Assembly (NCBI GenBank): GCA_027604505.1
Contig: JADIIX010000023.1
Span: 188,001-202,113, forward strand
DNA: 14,113 nt
DNA from: Gonapodya sp. JEL0774
Lineage: Eukaryota > Monoblepharomycota > Monoblepharidomycetes > Monoblepharidales > Gonapodyaceae
Direction of reading: 5' to 3'
In this document: positions 1 to 9,424 of the stretch, in pieces
Position numbering within the stretch: position 1 is the stretch's first letter
How the letters are laid out: each line of letters opens with the position of its first letter
Made by a program: the position numbers and the translations under genes
Notes under the pieces: generated by a model
The model's input: the letters and a program-made list of their open reading frames with translations, nothing else
Told to the model about the DNA's origin: nothing
Database searches by the model: none

Positions 1-192
1 GAACTTTCTAGGACTATTTGAAGATCACAAATGTATATGTTTTTGGCATGATGATATCGAATGAATCTCCAGTTCACACAAAAATCTGCTATGCACCAAA
101 ATTATTGCACCACAATTATTGTGAAATTACTTTGGAAGGGAATATTCAGAAACGCTTGGTTGGAAGAGGTGAGAATAATGTGGGCTTGCGAA

Positions 193-915
193 TTATTCAT
201 GCCGACTTATTAGTTCCTGCAACCTTTCTCCCAGCTCTTTGCCTTCTCTCTGCAAAATTCCCAGTTCTTCCTCCATGCTATGGATCCTGGTAAGACCTTC
301 AATTAGATTTCTGTTCTTCTTGGCCCGCGATCGTCTGATCATTAAAGGATGAGACTGTTTGCTTGTTCATATTTGCATTGCTTCATGCACACACCGAGCC
401 GCAAGTAAATTCCTCGCTCTCTTTTGAATCTTTTCGTCGTCACTCCCACCCTTCTTAGAACGCTTAGGATGGCGTGATGTGCATGGTCTCGTTCGAGGAA
501 GGAATGTGAGAACGCCTGGCGCAGTGGCAGAAGCCGACGGCGAAAATGAATCTAAAGTCGACCTGAGCTTTCGAGCTATCGTTGGACTGTCAAGTTCTTC
601 CAGTCGAGCGAACTTGCGACGTGGAGTAAAGTCGGATGACGCTGTAGGCGATGTTGGGGTAGATGACTCAGCAGAGCCGTCTGGAGCAAAATGTGCATAC
701 AGATCAAAAGAGGTGAAGGGCATGGAAATGTGCGCGGGTGGGAAGACAACGTTGGGATTTACGTGAATGGGAGGAACGGATGGACTGGAGAACAACTGTT
801 GGTCATGTAGAGGAATCATCTCAAATGTTGATGTTGACAACCCGGTTTCTGCTGGAAGAGGTGAGCCGATGAGAGGTTCTGGTGTGGCAGATGGAATTTC
901 TGTAGAGGTTGCCAT
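193..915 (-). CDS. GCN4/CPC1-like bZIP transcription factor
   Basis: Two exons are visible: 915-395 and 334-193, joined across a 60-nt intron (335-394, donor GTGTGT, acceptor CAG). The spliced protein is 220 residues. The basic region KRARNLLAARRSRAKK (about 165-180) carries the bZIP signature N-x7-R (N169, R177) and closely resembles Gcn4-type DNA-binding regions. The zipper follows with heptad d positions G187, M194, L201, L208 and L215, and the protein ends five residues later, as Gcn4-type proteins do. Residues 1-160 are Ser/Pro/Thr-rich and disordered, as expected for an activation domain. Family knowledge: such factors bind TGACTCA/TGACGTCA-like sites as dimers in the nucleus and control amino-acid biosynthesis genes; the target set here is inference. 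The start at 915 was chosen for its Kozak context (G at -3 and +4). An in-frame ATG at 936 has a weaker context, and a spliced 5' extension to 1393 is possible. Confidence 0.82.
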
Positions 916-957
916 GTCAGAGCCCGATGTATGCACGAAATTTAGTTTCAGCCCCTT

Positions 958-972
958 TCATGACAGTACCAT
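958..972 (-). promoter_or_regulatory. Candidate short upstream ORF of the bZIP gene
   Basis: If translation of the bZIP factor starts at 915, the leader contains ATG GTA CTG TCA TGA (four codons) ending 43 nt before the start. A second ATG at 961 overlaps that stop as ATGA and opens a frame that runs past the main start out of frame. Upstream ORFs of this kind control GCN4-family translation in other fungi. The alternative model, in which 900-969 is an intron, would remove both, so this call depends on the transcript structure. Confidence 0.25.
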
Positions 973-1393
973 ATGAATAAACGCTGTTGGACGCTTTTGT
1001 CAAACCGAAACCGCGCTCCAAAACATGACTGAAGTAGTCCTGGCAATTTGATGACGTCACCATGGAACCCATCTCAATTGACACGGGCGCAAAAGCCGCC
1101 GCAGTCCATCCATCCACGCTATCAGAAATCTGAGACTCGACTCGACTTTGTTGTAGTCGTCCAGAACACGTATGGCGATCGACGCAGGCCCTTGGGGGGT
1201 GACAAACACAGCACATGTCGTCCGCCTGTGGAAGCGTTGAAGGCCCAAGTGGGAATGAATATATGGAGATCAAAGTATTGATTTCTGCACATGGGAAGTC
1301 TTTCCGTCGCTCGGGGTAACCAGGTTCGATAAGTAGTAGTTCACGCGCAAACTCTGAATCCTTCTGTAACTTCCCAGTTTGCGCGGTCGCCAT
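970..1393 (-). other. Possible 5' coding exon of the bZIP gene
   Basis: A minus-strand frame stays open from 1543 to 917, unusually long for sequence with no coding gene opposite it. An ATG at 1393 lies in good context (GGAATGG). A donor GGTACTG after position 970 and an acceptor CTCTACAG ending at 900 would remove a 70-nt intron containing a CTGAC branch-like motif 15 nt before the acceptor. The phases match: the split codon becomes GAA, and the frame enters the bZIP exon at residue E6 of the short form. This would give a 356-residue protein. Against it, the encoded sequence is not recognisably conserved, the donor is not the consensus form, and the region could instead be promoter and leader. 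Confidence 0.4.
1053..1060. promoter_or_regulatory. Palindromic CRE / bZIP binding site TGACGTCA
   Basis: This is a perfect 8-bp ATF/CREB-type palindrome. It lies 138 nt upstream of the bZIP start at 915 and about 540 nt upstream of the Sec1 gene on the other strand. Gcn4-like factors can bind this sequence, so autoregulation is possible. If the 5' exon 970-1393 is real, the site falls inside coding sequence and may be chance; about 0.2 copies are expected in a random window this size. Confidence 0.35.
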
Positions 1394-1514
1394 TCCAAGG
1401 GCGTAGTATTTTGAAGTACTGAGAGCTTGCGATGGTGGAAGGTGGATGCGGAACAAAGGAACGCTTGAAATACTGTGTAAATGTCGACTGCTATCACAAG
1501 TGTGGCGGTCCCCA

Positions 1515-1523
1515 TATATAATA
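1515..1523 (+). promoter_or_regulatory. TATA-like element upstream of the Sec1 gene
   Basis: TATATAATA lies 74 bp before the first in-frame ATG of the Sec1-like gene, a plausible distance for a fungal core promoter. The same AT stretch read on the other strand could serve the divergent bZIP gene. The call rests on composition and position only. Confidence 0.3.
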
Positions 1524-1603
1524 CCATCTGATATTTCACACATCCCAATTTGCTCCCCGATCCCCGGTTTTCCACTGCAGCTAGCCTAATGAGTGGAAGT
1601 ACG

Positions 1604-4600
1604 ATGTCAAACTACAGTCTAGTTGGTGGGCGTGGTGGACCGGCAACAGCACGGGGTACTCTGAGGGATCAGCTGAAACGGAGTGAGTTGATTGTCAGGC
1701 ATTTCTCTTGAGAGTTCCAGATGCTGACAAGAAACGTGTGCCCTCCGTTATTTGAACGCCATCGTCTGGGGAATGCTTTCTGTGGGATTGTTTCGCTACG
1801 GTCTTTGTGATGGTCGTCCTTGGAAACGCAATTTTCTACTCGATTCAAGGAATCATCGATGATATGGTCCGCGCGGTCCAGCCCCCCGGAAAATGGAAGC
1901 TGCTTGTTGTCGATCACACGACCCTCCGTATTCTTAATTCGTGTGCTAAAATGAGCGACGTCCTGGAGGAAAATGTCACTCGTAAGTTGACTTTGTGACA
2001 AGTCGGCCGGGAGCAAACGGGATGCTTAAGGCCACCAGTGTTATATGAAGAGAAGCCATGATGTGTCGTTCTTTGGCACTGCTGAACTGATGGTTTCACG
2101 CAGAACAGCTCTCAATCCGTTGCTTTTCTCCGGATTCTTTCCGACCATTCTCTCTCTCCACATTGAGAGCCTTCTTACTGATGTCAATTTATCTACTCTC
2201 TTGCGCTCCGCACAAACCAGTCGTGGAGTCTATTGAGCGGAAACGCCAACCGTACCCAAACATGGATGCCATCTATTTTGTTGCCCCCACGAAAGAGTCT
2301 GTCACCCGTCTTGCGGATGATATTACTGCTACAAAGCAAATGTACGCGGGGGGCCACGTGTTCTTTTCTGGAGGTGAGTTCCAGCGCCAGATTGTGACGA
2401 AGCGGTCACATGCCAGTTGCAGGAAAGAAACCCCAAGTCATAACTTTTTTGCTGCTGTGTCATGTTTCGTTTTTACTCATACACCTAACTGTTCTCCTTC
2501 AGTGCTCCCTGACGCCCTCCATACACAGCTTAACATCGCCAAAAGGCAAAATCGCCCGTTTGTCCGTATTCAACGCGAACTGGCGCTGGACTTCACCATG
2601 TTTGAGAGTGGTGTGTTTCTTGCTGAGACAGACGATGGTGCTGGTGCTGGTGGTGAGCACAGGGACAGAGGACTAAATTCCCAGGCGGACGTAGAACGAA
2701 TGGGATCGAAGGTGAGATTCACCCAAGCATCTCATATCCTTGTTGCTTCGCACTCAATGCGCGTTCGTCTACTCTCACGCAATCATGCTCCTTGCTCGGG
2801 GACTTGTTCGGTTCTCCAGATTGCCTCAGTCCTCCTTACTCTTGGTGAAACAAATCCCACTATCCATTTCTACAATCCCCCTCCACCCCCCCCGTTCACA
2901 CCCTCGCCAGGATCTTCCTCCTCCTCACGTCGGCAACCTCCGCCTGTCGGACAATCCCTCTCCTATCTTGCAAACGCGGTGTCAACTCAGCTCTCTTTCC
3001 TAGCAAAACTTGATTCGGAGTATCAGTCTGCTTCGGCTCCGAAACCCAACAGAGACGGCCCAGCAACTGTGGTGTTAGTGGACAGAAGTATTGATGTACT
3101 TCAGTGCCTGTTGCATGATTTCTGCTACCAGGGAGCGGCTGTGGATCTGGTTGGCTGGGAAGGTGGAGGAAGATTCACGTGAGTCCATGGAGTTGAATCA
3201 CCGGGGGTTTGAGGTGTAGCTCATGAGTCAATCCGGAAATCGTGATCCCATCCGTGTTGTGTATGTCCCGCAGAATTTCCACCGAGTCGCAGTCGCAACC
3301 AGGGCAAATGTCTCCTGCCACGGAGTCAGGCTCTGGTGATGAACGTGTCACTCTAATCATGGACGAATCTGACGAGATATGGGTGAGTTGGAATCTGATA
3401 TAAGCTTTGCAAGAGCGTGAGCATTGCTAATGATGCATTCCGCTAAGATGGACGTCAAATTTGATCACATAGCTCGAGTTGTACCGAAGGTACAAAAGTT
3501 GCTAATTCAACTACGATCGGAGGATCCGGCGATGCTTGCTCAATCTGGGTTGGTAGCATCTCTCCTTTAGAGTTAAATTCCACAGCGTCCTCGAACGCGT
3601 AGAGCGTGGGACATCTAACGCCTCGTTTTTCAGAAATACCGCGAATATCTCTCGCGCCCTCATGTCCTTGCCGAAATACACCGAGATCAAAAAACGCCTC
3701 TCGTCCCACATATCTCTTCTGAGTGCCATCCAGTCCGCTCTCGGCCGCCGCCGCCTTGTCGAGGTCGGGTCGCTTGAGCAGGATCTCGTTTGCATTCAGC
3801 CCATCATTGATAAATCAGGGAGAGCGGGGAGCAGTCTGGCTAGTCTGTTGGCCGGACTAGGAGCAGGTGGCACAGCACGGACATGGGAGGATGAGATTAG
3901 ACAGCGGATGCTGGAGTTCCTTGAGGATCAGGATGGATGCCCGTGAGTCAAGTGCTCGTTTACGTCATTGTTGCTTTGGTGGTCTCACTTTTATTCGTTC
4001 GTAGTGACATCGACCAGCTGAGACTCATCTGCATCTACGCGATTTCTCGTGCAGGCATTCCGTCTGCTGATATTGCCAAGTTTGCCGACATTGCAAAGCT
4101 TCTGCCCGAAGATGTTGCTGCCATTCATAATCTTGCTCTTTATGGCGCCCGCATTGTTCGCGAGGACGGAGTACCATTCAACCCCGGGCTTAACTATGGA
4201 AGAGTGTATACGGAAGGCAAGGAGAAGGACCATGAGACCGACGCGGAAGGGAATATTATTACACCTCTGATGAAGTATGCACCCATTCTGAGAACCGTTA
4301 TGGAGGATGCGGGAATGGCAACACTACCCGAGGACTTGTTCCCTGTCGTGCGGGTCGCCTCACGAGAGGAGGTCCCTGGTGGCTCGTCTACGCACTCTCC
4401 AATAACAATGCAATCTGGAGGTAGCCTGAAGTCCAATCCTTCCAAAAAGGAGTCCAGGGTGATTCCAGATGACGCTATCACTGTGGAATTACCGACGGTA
4501 CCCCAAGCGAAGACTGGTTTCACTACCCAGTTGACTGTGGTGAAACCAACATGGGCAATGAAGACATCGCGAGATATTCCGGTAGTTTCTGGAAATTCGG

Positions 4601-5059
4601 TAGCTGCAGCCGCAGAGGGTGACGGTACTGGAGGATTGGACATGCTTGGCCAGAAGAGCAAGCCACCCCGAGTGACCCGTGGACCGAGAATTGTAATTTT
4701 TATAGTTGGGGGGATGACCATGGGTGAGGTTCGATGTGCGGAGGAAGTCGGGGCCAAAATGGCTCGAGAAATTGTGCTTGGTAAGTTGACAAGCGGAAGC
4801 GTGACTCGTGATCGAACTTCGTATTTCACGTGTTTTCTTTCCAGGATCGACGCACATTCTGTCTCCTGCTCAATTTATTGACTCTCTCAAACCAATCAAC
4901 ACGAATGCTAATCCGACACCGCACCAGAACCCAATGATTACTCCTTCATCAAGTTCGGGTGGACTTTCAAACGTATCTCATCTGCAAGCACCTTTGCGGA
5001 GATCGGGCACAGGGGCAAGAATGAAGACTATGTCCCGGCAGATCCAAAAACTTAGATGA
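1604..5059 (+). CDS. SEC1: Sec1/Munc18-family (SM) exocytosis protein
   Basis: Ten exons: 1604-1682, 1850-1981, 2221-2373, 2503-2711, 2820-3178, 3274-3382, 3448-3548, 3634-3942, 4005-4780 and 4845-5059. They give 813 residues with every junction in frame. Family landmarks run in order: QPPGKWKLLVVD (about 35-46), SDVLEENVTLVE, NMDAIYFVAPT, VLVDRSIDVLQCLLHDF (about 273-289), DQLRLICIYAI, then IVIFIVGGMTMGEVR (about 711) and GSTHILSPAQF (about 742). Sec1 proteins bind syntaxin/SNARE complexes at the plasma membrane and promote vesicle fusion. The protein exceeds the usual 600-725 residues because of a Pro/Ser insert (about 211-235), a Gly/Ser-rich stretch (about 600-705) and a basic Ser/Gly tail (about 770-813). 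ATG 1604 has A at -3; an in-frame ATG at 1589 would add five residues. The donor at 3549 (GTTGGT) is the weakest splice call. Assignment to Sec1 rather than Sly1, Vps45 or Vps33 rests on the QPPGKWK and DVLEENVT motifs. Confidence 0.95.
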
Positions 5060-5341
5060 GGATGTCGCACTGTTGAAATTATTATTAGTCAGATAATGTA
5101 ATATTATTACTCTGGATGCCATTGCTGACACCCTGTCCATGCTTCTCATACTTCTTCACAATCTTCATTCCCCTACATGGCCCCGCGAAACTGACGATCA
5201 ATTCAGTCCTTCGTTGGGACCGATCTAAAGTAGTAGTATTCTTTGCAAGACCTGATCATTGCAAGGCTTCATAAGGATGAGCTCAGCAAATTGACAGGCA
5301 CACTGTCACCTCTTCGCACGGTTTTTGCCGCTCTGTGACCT
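5060..5341. other. Intergenic, 3' flank of the Sec1 gene
   Basis: The first 50 bases after the stop are AT-rich (5075-5110) and include a short palindrome, GTAATA-T-TATTAC, which fits a fungal 3' UTR or polyadenylation region. No RNA gene or further coding sequence was recognised up to the cysteine-rich frame. Confidence 0.4.
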
Positions 5342-5692
5342 ATGAGCATCCGCGCGGATTCATTCTCTCTTAGCTTTTGCGATTTTGGCCCTACAAACTA
5401 ACCCAGCAGTCGAATCTCCAGGTCTACGACTGGGACCACTCACAAGGTACATCTGAAAGGCACCTCGTACTGCAACAGAGATAAGGAGGTCGAGCTCATC
5501 ATTAAGAAGGGGCAAAACACCTTCTTCGATATTTCACAGTGCGGCAGTGGAGACTCTAGTTTCGGCACGTGTTCAAAGAGACTATTCTCTTGCCCGAGGC
5601 TAAACAGACCTGGGGCAAGATACGTCCCTCAGTGCTTCTACACCAGTTCAATCGCTCATCATGGACAACCAGCAGTCTCTCATCACCACTGA
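5342..5692 (+). pseudogene. Interrupted small cysteine-rich protein frame
   Basis: A frame opening with ATG at 5342 carries one stop (TAA, 5399-5401) and is then open to TGA at 5690-5692. The open part has coding-like codon choice (GAG GTC GAG CTC ATC ATT AAG AAG) and spaced cysteines: SYCNRDKEVELIIKKGQ, then DISQCGSGDSSFGTC and VPQCF. A neighbouring frame at 5367-5416 spells a hydrophobic, signal-peptide-like run (LLAFAILAL), so two compensating frame shifts, or splicing from an upstream exon (acceptor-like TTCTCTCTTAG ending at 5373), could give a secreted protein. No family was recognised. Its end overlaps the first codons of the next gene, so the segment may instead be that gene's 5' leader. 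A decayed or mis-spliced secreted-protein gene is inference. Confidence 0.3.
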
Positions 5693-8659
5693 CACTACCA
5701 TCCACACCGATCACAAACAACCGCAAGTCCCCGGTGCTTTTCCTAATAACTCCGGCACCACTCCGTCCGGTATCTCTCCGGTAACAGATCCAAGAACACT
5801 TCCTTTGTCGAGAGATGACGAAGGATTTGAGATCGTGGAGCAAGGGGATGTGCCCAAAGATCAAGTGATCGACTCCGACTATTATGGTGTGGTGAGGAGC
5901 AACACGCTGGAGAGGGCGGACAGGGATATTATGACAAAAGTGAGACTCAAAATTGACAGTTTTGTGAGCCCCACATCACGTGAAATTGGCCTTTTAAGAC
6001 TGAAACTCCCCAATTGAACCCAAACCAGCTCGAACACCTTGACGCACTTGCCGGCCCCGTCTCGCAGCTTCCAATCGGTCCTAAAGGCTACAGTGAACGA
6101 TCTTTATCGGCGACAGAGCGTCCTGCTGAGGCTTCCACATCAACTCTCGCAGGACCTGAAGTACCCGCACCTCAACTTGCTACCGCGAAGGTTGTGGAGA
6201 CAGAATCCAAACGAGGGGACTCCGTAGGTCGACCTTTTGTCACCATTCAACATGAGAAAGTTGCCACAACAGAGGCTGCTGCCGCTACTGCACTGCACAC
6301 GGGCGCGTCACCTCCGCCAATAGAACCTCTTTCCGTTGAGCCCCTTCTTGTGCCAGATCGTTCTGAAAGTCTCCTCCAGCGTGAGCTATCCCGTACAAAA
6401 GAACAAGTGGCACGCTTGCGCCTCGATCTTGGACAAGCACGATCTTTGATCGCCACTTTATCCGCGGCAAGGGACGATTTTGTGCGAGAACGAGTTAAGA
6501 TGGTAAGGGAGAACGAGGCCTTGGCGGGACGACTGGTTAGGGCCGAGAAGTCGGCAGAGGCTGCAGAGGATTTGACAATTGAGAGGGATGAATACGCAAG
6601 GGAGTTGGGCGTGATGCGAGAGGGATTCTCCGAGGACACGCTAAGACAGAGAGTGGAAGAACTTGAACAAGAGAATGGAAAGTTGGTCAGCCAGGTGCGG
6701 GACCTCGAGTACCGTTTATCGAATGCAACGGAAGTGCTAGCTCATCAAGAAACTGGAACAGAGGAAGCCACCGCCAGAACTACAGCTTATCACACTGGTG
6801 ACGACAATCCCCAGGCCATTATTGACTCACTATCCGAACGCATTCAAAAGCTGGACAACGAGCGCTCTGGCCTATTCAAGATCGTACAAGAACAAGATCA
6901 TGAGCTTGATTCGATCCGAACAGAAATTTCCGAGGCTGTCAGAAAGTATGACGAGCTTGCTGCAGTAATTGGTGGGCCGGTGGACACGTTGGGAAGGAAG
7001 AGAGGCGATCTCGGTAAGGTCGAGAGGAAAGAAGATCAACTTGTGAAAGACTTCGCAGATTTGGCCGAGAGGGTAAGTTTTCATTATTCATGGCGCGAAA
7101 CTCAAACACCATGCATGATTCTACCGTCTCACACACTCTGTACTCAGGCACAGGCCGAGGAACGCGCTGCTGCTCGCAAAATCGATCAGCTTACGATTCG
7201 TTTGGATGCGTTTGCGTCTAAAACCGCTGCTATCGACGGAATGAGATCCCGTGCGTGCAGAAATTTAACTGTTTCCAATAACTGGTTTGAGTCAAGAAAA
7301 CTTTACCCATCAGAGATATCCCGACTCGAGCGCGAGATCGAAGCACTGCAACGTGAAGTTTCTTCAAAGACAAGAGCACAACGCTCACTGCACGAGGAGC
7401 TCATGGATAGGGATCGAACGCTCGTTCAGGTTCAGTTCAGTTTCGGGAGTGCTGGCCTCTGGAACTTTCAAATGACTCTGACTTTTCGCACAGGCTGAAC
7501 GTGAAAATGCCGAACAGGGTAGACGTAGACAAACTCTTGTGTTGAGGATTGAAGGTATGTGTGTATTTTCCTGTGTTCCCGTGCTCTCCCCTAACGTTAT
7601 TTTTCTCACCTCTCAAAGAACTCATCTACGAGCGAGACGGCCTTGCTCGCCATCTCGAAGAGAAAACGGATGAGGCGCTCTACCTTCGCCGTCTGGTGGA
7701 GGATCAGCGTGCGGAGACTGAGAGATTTTTGGTCGACGTCACAAAGAAATCAAGCGAGACTCAAAGGGGTTTAAATAGGCTCACCACGTTTATCTCAGTG
7801 AGTGGGATGGAGAATGCTACTTTGTCTCTTTCGAGCTGGCAAAACCTCAGAATCCTAGGCTCTCCCAAGCAACTACCCCCCTCCACCACCACGACCAGCC
7901 CCAAGAGGTCTCATTATGGCAGCATCAAGCACTGTAGCTGATTTCCCGCAAGAGGATAGGGGCAGTCGAGATAGGGAGTCTGAAATGAAACCGTCAGCCT
8001 CCATAGATTTGCCAAGAATGGCATACCGTCCAAGATCGCCATTTCACGAGCGCGACATCAACAGATCACCAAAATCGGAGGGCCGACATCAGAGTAAACG
8101 GGAGGCTCCTGTGCAGGTGGAGACATCTCGGCGGTACCCTACGTCTCACACGTTTGATGTTGCACCGGCGCCAGTCGGGGGCAGTGGTGAAGATGGGGAG
8201 AAGGATTACAGGTACCGATCGCCTCGTGGATCCGAATATGGGAGGAAGGGAATGGAGCAGCGCGAATCTCGTGAAAAGGACAGGGAGGAGTCTAGGATGA
8301 AGGGGGATCGAGAACTCGGCAGATGGGAACCTCTAATTAAGCACGATATGGGGCGGCAGAAGGAAGTACCTCTCGGACGAGGGAGGGAAGTTCGTAACTG
8401 GGAGGATCGTCCAATGAAGGACAGGTACTATAAGCTTCAAGAGTCTCCGCGGTACAAAGACGCTTCGGAGGATCAAGAAAGAGACTTGTACTCATCCAGT
8501 GAACACAACAACAGGGGGATCAGGAGAAGCAACAAGGTGAATGCAAAAGGGCAGGCTGATGCATTGAGGCAAGCCGGCCCACAAACCGTGAAAGAGGAAG
8601 GATTAGCGTTCGATGAATTTGGGATTGAGCAAGAGATGAAGAGCAACCCAGTGATGTGA
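5661..8659 (+). CDS. Coiled-coil protein with charged disordered tail, unknown family
   Basis: Seven exons: 5661-5939, 6029-7072, 7148-7250, 7314-7429, 7494-7554, 7619-7797 and 7859-8659. They give 860 residues and all junctions keep frame. Residues 1-95 are polar and acidic (DDEGFEIVEQGD). Residues 95-205 are Ala/Pro/Ser-rich. About 205-595 is a long broken coiled coil (for example LLQRELSRTKEQVARLRLDL, VEELEQENGKL, ISRLEREIEALQREV, YLRRLVEDQRAETERFL). A Pro-rich hinge (NYPPPPPRPAPRG) follows, then about 240 residues rich in Arg, Glu, Asp, Ser and Lys (RYRSPRGSEYGRKG, REKDREESRMKGDRE). There is no signal peptide, membrane helix or catalytic motif. The layout suggests a structural or adaptor protein, and the RS/RE-like tail leaves a nuclear RNA-linked role open; neither is shown. 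Splicing at 7073-7147 and 7251-7313 is inferred from good signals, though both introns could be read through. Confidence 0.85.
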
Positions 8660-8916
8660 AACCGAGACAAACAGCAAAAGTACTCTTTTGTGACGGCTTT
8701 CCAGCCTCATTTGCAAAACTGTTCAAAATGCATTTAAATATACAATTCAATACAAGATCTACGGAGCAGTGGTGAGAGGCTTAACTGATGCATTCTGTGT
8801 TTGGTTTCAGGTATTTTCACATAGGCCCTATTGGCAGTGGCAATAGGATTGGGGATTAGTGCTTCTTCAGTGCATCCAACTTTTCAAAGATCAGTCGCAA
8901 TCTTCGGCAGAGGAAG
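8660..8916. other. Intergenic, 3' flank of the coiled-coil gene
   Basis: AT-rich sequence after the stop (8725-8755, CATTTAAATATACAATTC) suggests the 3' UTR and polyadenylation region. A 7-bp stem, CCTATTG (8827-8833) with CAATAGG (8841-8847), lies about 170 bases past the stop. No gene was recognised. Confidence 0.35.
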
Positions 8917-9424
8917 TTAGTCAAAGCAACCGCACAAGGTCTGCTCAATTCCAGCACAGCAATTTACATCGCTTTCTTCCAATTGGGAAGCCACATCGCC
9001 AGGCAGATCAATATCAATCACAAAATCGTCTGTCGGCAAGCAGCGAGGCATCGTTGTCTGCCCTGATTGCTCTTCGACTTTTAATCGCCACGCCATGTTT
9101 TCCGCTAATAGACTGGCGATCACGAGCCACAGACAGCTGGCGCCAAAGTCTGATCCAGTGCTCGTTCTCCATCAGTGAAAGAGTCACTCCTTGATAAATA
9201 AGTAGCGTCTCTGACGTGCACATCCGCGATTTGATTGAGGGAATCAGAGGAGGAAGAGAACGTAGGAGTTGATAAGGTGGGTCGGTGAAAATAGCAGATC
9301 CATTTGAAAGCAACATCACCGATGTGCTATCGGTCCAAATGAATTGTGGACCAGTGGGCCGTCAGGTGACCAAGATGGGGAATATCGCGAAACGCAATAA
9401 TCGCATTCACAGCAAAAACATCCT
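8917..9424 (-). pseudogene. Broken coding-like region, no family assigned
   Basis: Reading the minus strand, one frame is open from about 9424, meets a TAG at 9327-9329, and continues open to a TGA at 9120-9122. A second frame then runs open from about 9129 to a TAA at 8917. Together they spell protein-like sequence: DIPHLGHLTAHWSTIHLDR, stop, HIGDVAFKWICYF, then LLAENMAWRLKVEEQ and DFVIDIDLPGDVASQLEES. The pattern, with a stop and a one-base shift between good stretches, fits a decayed gene. The tone recalls basidiomycete F-box/leucine-rich proteins (WSTIHLD, DIDLPG), but this is a weak impression. No start codon or clean splice set was found. Confidence 0.25.

Noticed and set aside
479-976. 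Two plus-strand frames opposite the bZIP gene
   Set aside because: They are antisense to the spliced bZIP exon, which has a recognised domain.
2163-3182. Single 339-codon open frame read as one exon
   Set aside because: It reads through two introns (2374-2502 and 2712-2819) with clear GTGAGT/GTGAGA donors and CAG acceptors; only the spliced form matches SM-family sequence.
3937-4004. Apparent signal-anchor helix (VLVYVIVALVVSLLFV) at the start of a 314-codon open frame
   Set aside because: The hydrophobic stretch is the translated 62-nt intron 3943-4004 of the Sec1 gene; splicing it out joins two conserved Sec1 segments in frame.
4194-4829. 211-codon open frame antisense to the Sec1 gene
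   Set aside because: It is a shadow of the conserved Sec1 exon on the other strand, with no recognisable motifs of its own.
6247-6639. 130-codon open frame antisense to the coiled-coil gene
   Set aside because: Its Ser/Arg/Ala-rich composition mirrors the Glu/Leu/Ala-rich coiled coil on the plus strand; it is a shadow frame.
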